From an uncultured Christensenellaceae bacterium (GTDB lineage Bacteria > Bacillota > Clostridia > Christensenellales > Borkfalkiaceae), in assembly GCA_910587625.1 (NCBI GenBank), contig CAJUMW010000002.1, positions 1 to 29,767 of the forward strand: a stretch of DNA of 29,767 nt, written 5' to 3'. Positions within the stretch are counted from its first letter, which is position 1; every line of letters begins with the position of its first letter. Positions 13,185-21,414 of the stretch are shown here, one piece after another. The translations under genes were made by a program, and so were the position numbers. The notes under the pieces are model-generated. The model was not told where the DNA came from and did no database searches. It saw only the letters and a list, made by a program, of their open reading frames with translations.

Positions 13185-13430
13185 ATGATAAAGGCAAATC
13201 TTACAATCAATTCAATCAAAGACGCGGTCAAGTCGCTCAGCGGCAAGGATGTCACCGTAAAGCTCAATCTCGGCAGAAATAAGTACGTTACTTTTCCCGC
13301 GGTTGTCAACGGCATATATCCCTCGCTGTTTACCGTAAGTCCGTTTGATAAAAACTTTTTAGGTAAAACGGCTTATTCCTATTCCGAAATACTCTGCGGC
13401 AGAGTAAAGCTCAGCGAACAGACAAAATAA
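13185..13430 (+). CDS. veg: Veg-family protein
   Basis: A protein of about 81 residues of the Veg family, small cytosolic proteins linked in Bacillus subtilis to stimulation of biofilm genes. The Veg pattern is clear: 'INSIKDAVKSLSGKDVTVKLNLGRNKYVTFPAVVNGIYPSLFTV', then 'SYSEILCGRVKL' close to the end. The ATG at 13185 matches the family's N-terminus. Upstream in-frame TTG/GTG codons fall in or next to the previous terminator and are less likely. No Shine-Dalgarno site is visible before this ATG. veg lies upstream of ispE in Bacillus too, and the synteny supports the call. Confidence 0.85.
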   Translation: MIKANLTINSIKDAVKSLSGKDVTVKLNLGRNKYVTFPAVVNGIYPSLFTVSPFDKNFLGKTAYSYSEILCGRVKLSEQTK

Positions 13431-13486
13431 AGGCATATTTGCTTTGCACGGCGCATATTATACCTTGTAACGTGAGGAGGCATAAT

Positions 13487-14962
13487 ATGGCTATTAACAC
13501 ACAGTACCAGACGGGTACCTATACGCATAAGGTTGCGCAGCTTTCAACGCAGTCTATGGTAGAAATAAAATTTTCCGCGCAGGACGCTATCGGAGAAATC
13601 GTCGCTGCATATCCGCAGGTTTCTCTAAACTCGTGCGAGGTGTCGTCGGGCAGGATAAACTACGGCGGCAGACTTATAATTACGCTCGTGTACACGGGTG
13701 AGGACGGAAAGCTTTGCCGCATTCAGCGCGGCGCCGAGTTTTCGCATTTTGTCGACGACGAGCGGCTTGCTCCTTCGCAGAGAGGGGAATGCGTTCTTTC
13801 CTGCGTCCGATATCAGCTCAAACGCGACGGTTCGGGATATGTAGTTGCTGTGGTGGTTGACGCAAAAATCAGCGTGTTTGACAGCGCGCAGCGCAGCTAT
13901 TTATCCTCGCTTGACGGCGCTATTTGCAAGGTTGACAGCGGCAAGCTGTATTCCCCCGTGACCTTCTCGGGAGAAAGCGAGGTTGACGACGACTTTGACT
14001 GTGCCGCAAACGACGTGTTGGTGCCTTCCGCACACGCGCTTGTTATGGACTGCAACGTCCGCGCAGGCGTCGTTGAAATAAGCGGAGAAATATATCTGTC
14101 CCTTCTCGCAATACGCGAGGGTGCGCCCATTTGCTTTGACAGGGTTATTCCCTTTAAAAGCGAAATTGCCTGCGAGCAGGCATTATTCTCGCAGCGCGCG
14201 TTCTGCCGCGTAGAGGTAAAGAACGTTACGGTCAACTGTAAGGTTTACGAGGACAGAGGCAAGTGCGGCGTAGATTTTAACTGCAATCTTGCATTCTTCG
14301 GCAGGTTCTATGAGGAAGAGGAAATTTCTTACGTTTCCGACGCGTTTTCAAAGGACTGCGCGCTCAACCTCAAACGCAGCGAAGAGAGCATATTTATCGA
14401 TACCGACGAGAAAGTGTATTCCGAACGCGTAAGCGGACTTTGCGCGGTCAAGGCCAAGCTTGACTATACCTGCGCTTTTCTTGCGGCGGTTTTGCCCAAC
14501 GTCGAGTTTGCCCGCACAAGCGGCGGCATCGAGGGCAGCGTTTCGGCTACGCTTCTGTATGAACAGGGCGGAGAAGTGCGCGCCACCGAAGTCAATTTGC
14601 CCTTTGAAGTTATGCTTTCGGGGTTGAGCTCCGAATGTACGGAAATTGACGTTGCCGTGTGCGGAGTAAGTTTAAGACAGCGCGCCGAAGGAGAATGCGA
14701 GTGCGAAGCTCAACTTAAAATTACCGCCGCCGACGGCGAGAAGAGGTGCATTACATATGTTACCGAAGCTGCCGAGGGGGATAAAAAGAAGTTGAGCGAC
14801 AGTGCGGTCAGCGTATATGTGCCCGAGTGCGGCGACGGGCTGTGGGAAACGGCAAAGCGCCTTTCGGAGAGCCCCGAAAATATTACTGCCGCCAACCCCG
14901 AGCTTACTTTCCCTTTGACGGGCAAGGAAAGGATACTTATATACCGTCCCAAGTGCGACTGA
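13487..14962 (+). CDS. SPOCS (DUF3794) and LysM domain protein
   Basis: A 491-residue protein with tandem SPOCS/DUF3794-like beta domains over roughly residues 30-430, and a C-terminal LysM-like domain: 'VSVYVPECGDGLWETAKRLSESPENITAANPEL'. SPOCS-LysM proteins belong to the sporulation-coat group related to SpoVID and are expected at the forespore surface or coat base. The LysM would bind peptidoglycan or its precursor. A GAGGAGG site sets the start at 13487; an upstream in-frame ATG lacks one. It sits between veg and ispE, where Bacillus has the spore-protein gene sspF. It is therefore a sporulation gene in an equivalent position, but a different protein. Confidence 0.82.
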   Translation: MAINTQYQTGTYTHKVAQLSTQSMVEIKFSAQDAIGEIVAAYPQVSLNSCEVSSGRINYGGRLIITLVYTGEDGKLCRIQRGAEFSHFVDDERLAPSQRGECVLSCVRYQLKRDGSGYVVAVVVDAKISVFDSAQRSYLSSLDGAICKVDSGKLYSPVTFSGESEVDDDFDCAANDVLVPSAHALVMDCNVRAGVVEISGEIYLSLLAIREGAPICFDRVIPFKSEIACEQALFSQRAFCRVEVKNVTVNCKVYEDRGKCGVDFNCNLAFFGRFYEEEEISYVSDAFSKDCALNLKRSEESIFIDTDEKVYSERVSGLCAVKAKLDYTCAFLAAVLPNVEFARTSGGIEGSVSATLLYEQGGEVRATEVNLPFEVMLSGLSSECTEIDVAVCGVSLRQRAEGECECEAQLKITAADGEKRCITYVTEAAEGDKKKLSDSAVSVYVPECGDGLWETAKRLSESPENITAANPELTFPLTGKERILIYRPKCD

Positions 14963-14995
14963 AATATATGTAATTTCAAACTGTAATTAAAATCT

Positions 14996-15026
14996 CTCCC
15001 CGTCGGATAAAATGCCCGACGGGGAG
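14996..15026 (+). terminator. Hairpin after the SPOCS/LysM gene
   Basis: CTCCCCGTCGG pairs with CCGACGGGGAG around an eight-to-nine-base loop. There is no proper T-run (TAATTGTCTTT follows), so it may be a weak terminator or an mRNA-stabilising hairpin. Confidence 0.6.
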
Positions 15027-15045
15027 TAATTGTCTTTAAAATTAA

Positions 15046-15074
15046 TTGTATTGCCGTATAAAATATGCTATAAT
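15046..15074 (+). promoter_or_regulatory. Promoter of ispE
   Basis: TTGTAT (15046-15051), 17 bases, TATAAT (15069-15074). Six bases separate the -10 from the ispE ATG at 15081, the same spacing as before the DUF89 gene at 1587. It implies a leaderless mRNA. Confidence 0.7.
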
Positions 15075-15080
15075 AGCTCT

Positions 15081-15920
15081 ATGGTAAAAGTCAAGTCCTA
15101 TGCAAAACTTAATCTTACGCTCGATATTACGGGCGTCGAGGGCGGATTTCATATGCTTGACAGCCTTGTATGCACTGTCGATATTTTCGACATAATCAAG
15201 CTTAAAAAGCGCAAGGATAAGCTTGTCAATATAGAAATGCACGGGCGCGGACTCGAACTTTTGCCATATGAGCAAAACAATGCGGTAAAAGCCGCCGAAA
15301 GCTTTATAAATTGCTTCGGTACCGACGGCGCGGATATGGTTATATATAAAAACATTCCCGTAGGCGCCGGGCTGGGTGGCTCGTCCGCCGATATTTCGGG
15401 CGTATTAACAGGTATGGCGCGGCTGTACGGCGTGGGTAGCGATGCCGAGCTTAAACGGCTTGCCGACGGTTTGGGCAGCGACACGGGATATATGCTGTCG
15501 GGCGGCTTTGCGCGGCTTACGGGGCGCGGAGAAAGGGTTGAAAAGCTTAGTTTAAAGCGCAAACTTTACGCGGTTTTACTTATTCCCGAAAAGGGTGTTT
15601 GCACGGCTGAGTGCTATAAGCTTTACGATGCAATGCCGACAAGCCAATGTTGTACGGAAGCGGCGGTTGAAGCGTTGAAATCGGGGGATTTGCAGGGGCT
15701 GGGCAGTTTGCTTTCCAACAGCCTGTTAAGGGCGGCGGCAACCTTAAATCCCGAAATATTAACGGCATATGCCGCGCTTGAAAGCTTTTCCCCACTCGGC
15801 GTAACTATGACAGGTTCGGGTAGCTGCGTTTTTGCGCTGTTTGAAAGCCCCGAGTTTTGCGCCTATTTTAAAAGCAGATATCGCGGCAAGTGCGAGTGTT
15901 TACAAGTAAAGACAGTTTAA
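15081..15920 (+). CDS. ispE: 4-diphosphocytidyl-2-C-methyl-D-erythritol kinase
   Basis: A 279-residue GHMP kinase of the non-mevalonate isoprenoid pathway, phosphorylating CDP-methylerythritol at the 2-position with ATP. The GHMP glycine loop 'PVGAGLGGSSAD' is at 93-104, the N-terminal catalytic 'SYAKLNL' Lys is Lys8, and the C-terminal motif 'VTMTGSGSCVFALF' is present. The usual 'GADVPFxL' block reads 'GSDTGYML' (132-139), keeping the catalytic Asp. The true start is 15081: an upstream in-frame start overlaps the promoter. No Shine-Dalgarno site is present. The next gene follows after 10 bases, so ispE heads a three-gene operon. Confidence 0.93.
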   Translation: MVKVKSYAKLNLTLDITGVEGGFHMLDSLVCTVDIFDIIKLKKRKDKLVNIEMHGRGLELLPYEQNNAVKAAESFINCFGTDGADMVIYKNIPVGAGLGGSSADISGVLTGMARLYGVGSDAELKRLADGLGSDTGYMLSGGFARLTGRGERVEKLSLKRKLYAVLLIPEKGVCTAECYKLYDAMPTSQCCTEAAVEALKSGDLQGLGSLLSNSLLRAAATLNPEILTAYAALESFSPLGVTMTGSGSCVFALFESPEFCAYFKSRYRGKCECLQVKTV

Positions 15921-15930
15921 GGAGATTTTT

Positions 15931-16866
15931 ATGGCTGAAGAGAGATTGATTGACGACGACAAGGACAGAAAATACAAAACACGCATAAACGAGGACGGAG
16001 AGGAAGTGCTGGTAATAGATAACTCTCCCGAAATCGAAGAAGAGGTTGAAAGCATCGAGTTCGAGGTGCCAGAGCTTTGCGAGGACGACGAGGAAGCGGC
16101 TGTAATGACGCCCGAACAGCTTGCCGCACGCGAGCGCGCAAAACAGGAGGCGGAGCAGCAGAGGCTTGATAAAATTTCTCAAAACACAGTGTTTGCAAAG
16201 CAGTTGATCAGCGAACAAAAGTTTGACGACTGCGTGTTTGTCTGCGACAATATATTACAGCTCGACAGGGCAAACGCAGAAGCGTATGCTTTGAAAACAG
16301 TTGCGCTTACCGCTGATTTTACAAATTTAAGCCGCGCGGAGGAGGGGCTTGAAGCCGCCGAAGGCTTTAAAACCTTTGCCTCTGCCAAAGATAAAGCAGA
16401 ATATGTCGACATTTTGGAAAAAGCCGTAAAAATTTTGCCCGAACTTCAAAGTCAAACGACCGAGCTAAACGAAAAGAACGACAGCGCAAAGGCGTTAAGG
16501 CGTCGGGCTTTTGTAAAAAAACGCGACAAGTCTGCAATTTTTCTTGCGGCTTCGGGAATTCCAATGTTGGTTTTTGCGGTGCTTGCCATCTATTTTTCGA
16601 CAATTATGCACGCCGTAAAGGACGGCTCGAATATGGTGTTGTTCTTTGTATTTTTGGGCGTTGCCGCCGCATTTTTTGTGGCTACGATAATTGCGCTGCG
16701 CGCGTTTTGGGGCAGTGCAAAGCTTGTTTCACGCAACGAAAAAAATTCCTCGTCTAAGCTGGGCAGGGAATACGAGGCAAAGAATACTCAGCTTAAATTT
16801 ATAAGTACGCTTGTAGCGGCGTTTGATAATGCCGCTAATTCCGAGTTTGCTCAATTAGGCGATTAA
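15931..16866 (+). CDS. Two-helix membrane protein with acidic N-terminus
   Basis: A 311-residue protein without a family I recognise. Residues 1-60 are strongly acidic, followed by a charged coiled-coil-like stretch (60-95). A TPR-like helix pair, 'FDDCVFVCDNILQLDRANAEAYALKTVAL', spans about 98-125. Two membrane helices (about 203-226 and 235-259) and a soluble tail follow. The long N-terminal part is expected to be cytoplasmic and could be an adaptor. AAGGAG precedes the ATG. It is sandwiched between ispE (10 bases) and the cysteine desulfurase (3 bases) with no promoter of its own. Confidence 0.78.
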   Translation: MAEERLIDDDKDRKYKTRINEDGEEVLVIDNSPEIEEEVESIEFEVPELCEDDEEAAVMTPEQLAARERAKQEAEQQRLDKISQNTVFAKQLISEQKFDDCVFVCDNILQLDRANAEAYALKTVALTADFTNLSRAEEGLEAAEGFKTFASAKDKAEYVDILEKAVKILPELQSQTTELNEKNDSAKALRRRAFVKKRDKSAIFLAASGIPMLVFAVLAIYFSTIMHAVKDGSNMVLFFVFLGVAAAFFVATIIALRAFWGSAKLVSRNEKNSSSKLGREYEAKNTQLKFISTLVAAFDNAANSEFAQLGD

Positions 16867-16869
16867 AAA

Positions 16870-17994
16870 ATGATTTATCTCGATAACGCTGCGTCCACAA
16901 GGCTGGACGATGAAGTTTTAAAGGTTATGACGCCGTATTTTACTCAAAATTACGGCAATTCGCAGTCGCAACACGCCAAAGGGCGCGAGGCTGCCGGCGC
17001 GCTTATTGCCGCTCGCGATAAAATGGCAAGCCTTATCAACTGCAATAGCGACGAGCTGTATTTTGTATCCGGCGGCACCGAAGCCGGAAATACCGCAATT
17101 AAGGGCGCGTGCTCGCACTATAAAACGGGCAGTATAGTGCTGTCCGCAATAGAGCACCCTGCAATGCTCGAAAGTGCGCGCGATATGCAAAAACACGGGT
17201 TCGAGCTGATATTGGTCTATCCCGACGAAAACGGCGTAATTTCACCCGAAAGCGTTGAAAAAGCGCTTCGCAGCGATACGATTTTTTGCGGCGTTATGGC
17301 GGCAAATAACGAAACGGGCGTAGTTCAGCCCGTCGAACGGATAGGTAAAATTTGCAGAGAGAGAGGCGTGTTTTTCTACATAGATTGCGTTCAGACCGCC
17401 GGTACGCGCAAGATAGACGCAAGCATTTGCGACGGGCTGGGTGTTTCCTCGCACAAGTTTTACGGGCCCAAGGGCGTCGGTGCGCTGTATTTGAGGAAGG
17501 GCAGTAAGGTTGACAGGCTTATTTCCGGCGGTATGCAAGAGAGCGGCTTTCGCGGCGGCACCGTGAATATTGCCGGAATTGTCGGTATGGTTGAAGCTTA
17601 CAGCCGCGCCTGCGCTTGCCGTGAAGAGCACAACATCAAGCTTAAAAAGCTGCGCGACGCGCTTGTCAGTGGCGTATTGTCGAATATCGACTGCGCAAAA
17701 ATAAACGGCGGCGGAGATATACTGTCGTCGCATGCAAATATTTCGTTCGAGGGCTGCGACGGGGAGAGGATACTTTTCCTATTGGATTTGAAGGGTATAT
17801 GCGTTTCGACGGGCGCGGCTTGCTCCGCAGGGGTGGTATATTCCTCGCATGTGTTGCAGGCAATGGGGCTTTCTCCCTCGCGAGTAAAGTCGTCGATAAG
17901 GTTCAGTTTCGGCAATTATAACACTATGCAGGAAGTTGAAACTACAATTTCCGCTTTGTGCGAAATTATCAAAAAAATACAAGTTTGCGCATAA
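16870..17994 (+). CDS. Cysteine desulfurase (NifS/IscS type)
   Basis: A 374-residue PLP-dependent class V aminotransferase-fold enzyme that takes sulfur from cysteine as an enzyme-bound persulfide for Fe-S clusters or thiolated tRNA. PLP binds Lys196 in 'SSHKFYGPKG'. Other family marks are 'YLDNAAST' at the N-terminus, 'GGTEAGNTAIKG' (68-79), His96 ('IEHPA') and Asp172. The catalytic Cys318 sits in the short loop 'STGAACSAG', as in the NifS/IscS group. No scaffold (iscU/nifU) or thiI gene is adjacent, so its partner is elsewhere. The start lies three bases after the previous stop, indicating coupling. Confidence 0.93.
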   Translation: MIYLDNAASTRLDDEVLKVMTPYFTQNYGNSQSQHAKGREAAGALIAARDKMASLINCNSDELYFVSGGTEAGNTAIKGACSHYKTGSIVLSAIEHPAMLESARDMQKHGFELILVYPDENGVISPESVEKALRSDTIFCGVMAANNETGVVQPVERIGKICRERGVFFYIDCVQTAGTRKIDASICDGLGVSSHKFYGPKGVGALYLRKGSKVDRLISGGMQESGFRGGTVNIAGIVGMVEAYSRACACREEHNIKLKKLRDALVSGVLSNIDCAKINGGGDILSSHANISFEGCDGERILFLLDLKGICVSTGAACSAGVVYSSHVLQAMGLSPSRVKSSIRFSFGNYNTMQEVETTISALCEIIKKIQVCA

Positions 17995-18115
17995 TTATAC
18001 ATTAACTTATGAATTATGCGACAATAACTTAATATTATGCAGATTTGTTAATATTTTTCAAAATTTGTGTGAAATATTTATATATCATTAAATTAAAAAA
18101 AGTATAAAAAAATTG

Positions 18116-18144
18116 TTGAAAAATAAATTTAAAGCATATATAAT
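18116..18144 (+). promoter_or_regulatory. Strong promoter of a candidate small RNA
   Basis: TTGAAA (18116-18121), 17 bases, TATAAT (18139-18144), in an otherwise A/T-rich intergenic region. The predicted start of transcription is near 18151. No ATG with a ribosome-binding site follows before the terminator. Confidence 0.85.
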
Positions 18145-18150
18145 CATAAA

Positions 18151-18240
18151 TGTAAACAGCAACAGGGTTTACAAAAACAGCTCATCATTTTCCCCCTTAT
18201 CATATAGAGGCGGCGCAAACTCCGGTTTGCGCCGTTTCTG
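18151..18240 (+). ncRNA. Candidate small regulatory RNA with C-rich loop
   Basis: A transcript of about 90 bases is bounded by a near-consensus promoter and an intrinsic terminator and has no open reading frame (the only ATG is followed at once by TAA). It begins with a hairpin, TGTAAAC (18151-18157) / GTTTACA (18167-18173). A long single-stranded stretch follows, with TTTTCCCCCTT at 18188-18198, complementary to G-rich Shine-Dalgarno sequences. The terminator is the 3' hairpin. This is the build of C-rich Firmicute sRNAs such as FsrA and RsaE (known examples of the type, not homologues shown here). It is not recognisably SRP RNA, 6S RNA or a tRNA. Confidence 0.68.
18211..18240 (+). terminator. 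Intrinsic terminator of the candidate sRNA
   Basis: A perfect 10-bp stem, CGGCGCAAAC (18211-18220) / GTTTGCGCCG (18225-18234), with a TCCG loop is followed by TTTCTGTTTAT. There is no T-run on the minus strand, so it terminates plus-strand transcription. Confidence 0.85.
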
Positions 18241-18253
18241 TTTATATTGATAT

Positions 18254-18757
18254 TTAAATTACTCTGCAAATGAGGCAGGCAAAAATTGTTGTGACAAGCG
18301 TGGATATGAGAACTACCGCGATAGGCATTGCAAGTTTTTTGTTTTTCATACCTGCAAAATATACCGCGGAAATATAGAAAACCGTTTCAGACGAGCCGAA
18401 GCACACGCACGCGCAGCGCGCAATATAGCTGTCCGCGCCGTAATTTTTAATAATTTCGTCAAGGTAGGCAAGCGAGCCGCTGCCCGAAAAAGGCTTTATA
18501 AGCACCAACTTAGTCAATTCCCGAGGTATCCCAAGCACCCCGAACACGGGGGACAAAAGTTTTGTAAGTCCGTCGGCAAGCCCCGAAGCCTCAAACAGTT
18601 CGCACATCATAAAAATTGCGGCAAGGCAGGGAATAAGCGAAATTGTAAAGTTGACTGCTTCCTTTACGCCGGCGGAAAACTCGTCGTAAATTTTTACTTT
18701 TTTATATATAGCAAACGCAAAAACTACTATAAAAACTACGGGAATTATCAGCGCCAT
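18254..18757 (-). CDS. spmB: Spore maturation protein B
   Basis: A 167-residue membrane protein of the SpmB/nucleoside-recognition 'Gate' family, required with SpmA for normal spore-core dehydration in Bacillus. Several membrane helices are visible (about 2-20, 30-55, 140-160). The family segments 'IPCLAAIFMMCELFEASGL', 'KPFSGSGSLAYLDEII' and 'CVCFGSSETVFYISAVYF' are present. The start at 18757 is fixed by GGGAG just upstream; a longer in-frame extension is not conserved-looking and reads through spmA. It overlaps the end of spmA by ten bases. Confidence 0.92.
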   Translation of the reverse strand: MALIIPVVFIVVFAFAIYKKVKIYDEFSAGVKEAVNFTISLIPCLAAIFMMCELFEASGLADGLTKLLSPVFGVLGIPRELTKLVLIKPFSGSGSLAYLDEIIKNYGADSYIARCACVCFGSSETVFYISAVYFAGMKNKKLAMPIAVVLISTLVTTIFACLICRVI

Positions 18758-19299
18758 ATTCTTCTCCCGAAAGTATAAAGCGCAACGGCAAGCGCCGTCG
18801 AAATGCTGGTGCATATCAGCGAGGGCAAAAATATATCGAACGCACTTGCGCTGCCTGCGCTTGCGCGAAGCGCGATAACCGTCGTAGGTAAAAGCTGAAC
18901 GGAGGTTGCATTTATCACAAACAGCAGTTTTTGCGCCCAATTGTTTTTGTCCTTTTCAAGCTCGGCTATTGCTTTTACGGCGTAGGGGGTAGCCGCGCCG
19001 CCTATTCCCAAAAGGTTGCACGACATATTCATTGCAAGGCTTTCAAGCGCGGCGGGGTTGCTTGTTTTAAATATTTTTTTTGTTAACGGCGTAAGCGCCT
19101 TGGCTGCCGATTTGGAAAGCCCGCTCTTTTCCGCAAGGTTGGAAAGACCCATCCATACGGCATAAATGCAAAATAGCGTCAATGCCATTTTTGCCGAATT
19201 TTCCGCACCGGACAGCAGTGACGACAGTAATTTTTCGGGTGCGGTCACGGTCAAAACTATTAGCGACAAAAAGAATACTGCGCAAAAAATGACGTTCAT
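18748..19299 (-). CDS. spmA: Spore maturation protein A
   Basis: A 183-residue membrane protein of the SpmA family, the partner of SpmB in spore-core dehydration. The family block 'LAMNMSCNLLGIGGAATPYAVKAI' is clear, with 'FVINATSVQLLPTTVIALRA' later. Helices are visible near 3-20, 38-58, 85-110 and 150-175. The ATG at 19299 matches the SpmA N-terminus; the ribosome-binding site is weak. It is the first gene of the spmA-spmB pair and divergent from metG. A sporulation sigma-factor promoter would be expected in 19300-19380, but I cannot identify one with confidence. Confidence 0.92.
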   Translation of the reverse strand: MNVIFCAVFFLSLIVLTVTAPEKLLSSLLSGAENSAKMALTLFCIYAVWMGLSNLAEKSGLSKSAAKALTPLTKKIFKTSNPAALESLAMNMSCNLLGIGGAATPYAVKAIAELEKDKNNWAQKLLFVINATSVQLLPTTVIALRASAGSASAFDIFLPSLICTSISTALAVALYTFGRRIWR

Positions 19300-19428
19300 A
19301 CTCGTATATGTATGATAATAAGGTAAGTAATATGCCGTTTGCTCTGCCGCAAAGCGCAATAAAATTATTTACTTTTTTTTTGCGCTGTGCTATACTTAAA
19401 CGGAATAACAGTTTGTACAGGTATCGAA

Positions 19429-21414
19429 ATGAAAGAAAAGTTTTATCTTACCACCGCAATAACATATACTTCGGGCAAGCCGCATATCGGCAACTCGTAC
19501 GAAAGCATATTTTCGGACGCTATCTGCCGCTTTAAGCGAAAGCAGGGCTATGACGTGTTCTTTATGACGGGAACGGACGAGCACGGTTTGAAAGTCGAGC
19601 AAAAAGCCGCCGAAAAGGGCGTAACTTGCAGGCAGTTCGTGGACGGAGTTGCAGGGGAAATAAAGCGGCTTTGGGACCTTATGGACGTGTCTTACGACAA
19701 GTTTATACGCACTACCGACGACTATCACGAGAAGGCGGTGCAAAAGATATTTACAAAGCTCTACAATCAGGGGGATATTTACAAGGACTCTTACGAGGGG
19801 CTTTATTGCACCCCGTGCGAAAGCTTTTGGACGGCAAGTCAGCTTAAAGACGGCAAGTGTCCCGACTGCGGCAGGGAGGTCAAGCCTGCCAAGGAAGAGG
19901 CATATTTCTTTAAAATGGGCAAGTATGCGGACAGGCTTGTAAGGCACATTTTGACGCACCCCAAGTTTATTCAGCCCGTTTCGAGAAAGAACGAGATGAT
20001 GAACAATTTCCTTATTGCAGACGAGTTTATCGGCAAGTCGGACAGCGAGCTTTTAGCCGCCCTCGACGGGGGTAAATTAAAGCATAAATTGCAGGATTTG
20101 TGCGTGTCGCGTTCGACATTCAAGTGGGGTGTGCCCGTGGAGTTCGATTCGCGCCACGTCGTCTATGTCTGGCTTGACGCACTTACAAACTATATTACGG
20201 GCATAGGTTACGACCCCGAGGCAAGCAACGAACAATTTAATAAGCTTTGGCCTGCAAACGTACACGTCATAGGTAAGGACATTTTAAGGTTCCACACTAT
20301 TTATTGGCCCATTTTTCTTATGGCGCTGGGGCTTGAATTGCCTGAATGCGTGCTGGGGCACCCCTGGCTTTTACAGGGCGGAGATAAGATGTCGAAGTCG
20401 AAGGGCAACGTGCTATATGCCGACGACTTGGCAAATATTTTCGGAGTGGACGCTGTACGCTATTTCGTTCTGCACGAAATGCCGTACGCCGACGACGGTA
20501 TAATCACCTGGGAGCTTATTTGCGACAGGGTAAATTCAGACCTTGCAAACACGCTTGGCAACCTTGTCAAGCGCACCGTTTCAATGACAAACCAATACTT
20601 CGGCGGCAGGGCTGAAAAGACGGACGCAACCGAGCAACCCGACGGGGATTTTGAAAATACTATTTCCTCGACCTATCCAAGGGTAGCCGAAAAGATGAGC
20701 GAGTACAAGGTGTGCGACGCGCTCGACTGTCTGTGGTCGCTGTTCCGCAGGGCAAACAAATATATTGACGAAACCACTCCCTGGCTGCTTGCCAAGGATG
20801 AAGGGAAGAAGGACAGGCTTTCAAACGTTTTATACAATCTCTTGCGCGCGCTCGACGTCGGCGCAAACCTGTTAAAGCCCTTTATGCCGCAGACTGCAGA
20901 CAAAATTTTAAACGAGATAGGCGCTACTGAAAGGAATTTCGAAAGCTTTGAAACGGCTGCCGTATATACTGTAACACAGACCCCTCAAACTCTGTTTGAA
21001 CGCATTAAGTTCGAGGATATCAGGGGGGCAATTGAAAAAATTGAGGAGAAACAGAGAATGGAAGCCGCGCCCGTCGACGAGAACAGGAAGCCCGAAATAA
21101 GCATTGACGACTTCGCAAATGTTGAAATGCGCGTAGGAACGGTTGTCGCGTGCGAGGCTGTAAAAAAGAGTAAGCTACTGCACGAAACGGTAAGTATAGG
21201 CAACAGGCGCATATCCGTTCTGTCGGGAATTGCAAAGCACTATACGCCCGAGGAAATGGTTGGTAAGCGCGTAATTGTAGTTACCAATCTTCCTCCGCGT
21301 GAAATGAAGGGGCTTAAAAGCGAGGGTATGATTGTGTGCGCCGAAGCGCCCGACGGTACGCTTAGCATTGTTTCTCCCGAAAAAGACGTGCCCGACGGGA
21401 GCCTTCTGTCGTGA
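19429..21414 (+). CDS. metG: Methionine--tRNA ligase
   Basis: A 661-residue class I synthetase charging tRNA-Met. 'HIGN' is at 19-22 and KMSKS at 320-324. One zinc knuckle is formed by Cys127/Cys130 and Cys144/Cys147, and an EMAP/Csaa-type tRNA-binding domain covers about 557-661 ('FANVEMRVGTVVACEAV'). Compared with the usual run 'EMxNNFI..GLEDLCVSR', about 25 extra residues (195-219) are inserted before 'LQDLCVSRSTFKWGVPV'. The start at 19429 is preferred because an earlier in-frame GTG (19387) overlaps the promoter -10 TATACT. The ribosome-binding site is weak (ACAGG). The stop overlaps the tatD start. Confidence 0.95.
   Translation: MKEKFYLTTAITYTSGKPHIGNSYESIFSDAICRFKRKQGYDVFFMTGTDEHGLKVEQKAAEKGVTCRQFVDGVAGEIKRLWDLMDVSYDKFIRTTDDYHEKAVQKIFTKLYNQGDIYKDSYEGLYCTPCESFWTASQLKDGKCPDCGREVKPAKEEAYFFKMGKYADRLVRHILTHPKFIQPVSRKNEMMNNFLIADEFIGKSDSELLAALDGGKLKHKLQDLCVSRSTFKWGVPVEFDSRHVVYVWLDALTNYITGIGYDPEASNEQFNKLWPANVHVIGKDILRFHTIYWPIFLMALGLELPECVLGHPWLLQGGDKMSKSKGNVLYADDLANIFGVDAVRYFVLHEMPYADDGIITWELICDRVNSDLANTLGNLVKRTVSMTNQYFGGRAEKTDATEQPDGDFENTISSTYPRVAEKMSEYKVCDALDCLWSLFRRANKYIDETTPWLLAKDEGKKDRLSNVLYNLLRALDVGANLLKPFMPQTADKILNEIGATERNFESFETAAVYTVTQTPQTLFERIKFEDIRGAIEKIEEKQRMEAAPVDENRKPEISIDDFANVEMRVGTVVACEAVKKSKLLHETVSIGNRRISVLSGIAKHYTPEEMVGKRVIVVTNLPPREMKGLKSEGMIVCAEAPDGTLSIVSPEKDVPDGSLLS

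Noticed and set aside
17988..18020. Inverted repeat CGCATAATT/AATTATGCG around the cysteine desulfurase stop as a terminator
   Set aside because: The loop is 15 bases, the stem is A/T-rich and no T-run follows; it may be chance or a weak mRNA-end hairpin.
18151..18240. The candidate sRNA as SRP RNA or 6S RNA
   Set aside because: The SRP tetraloop helix signature and the long bulged 6S rod are both absent.
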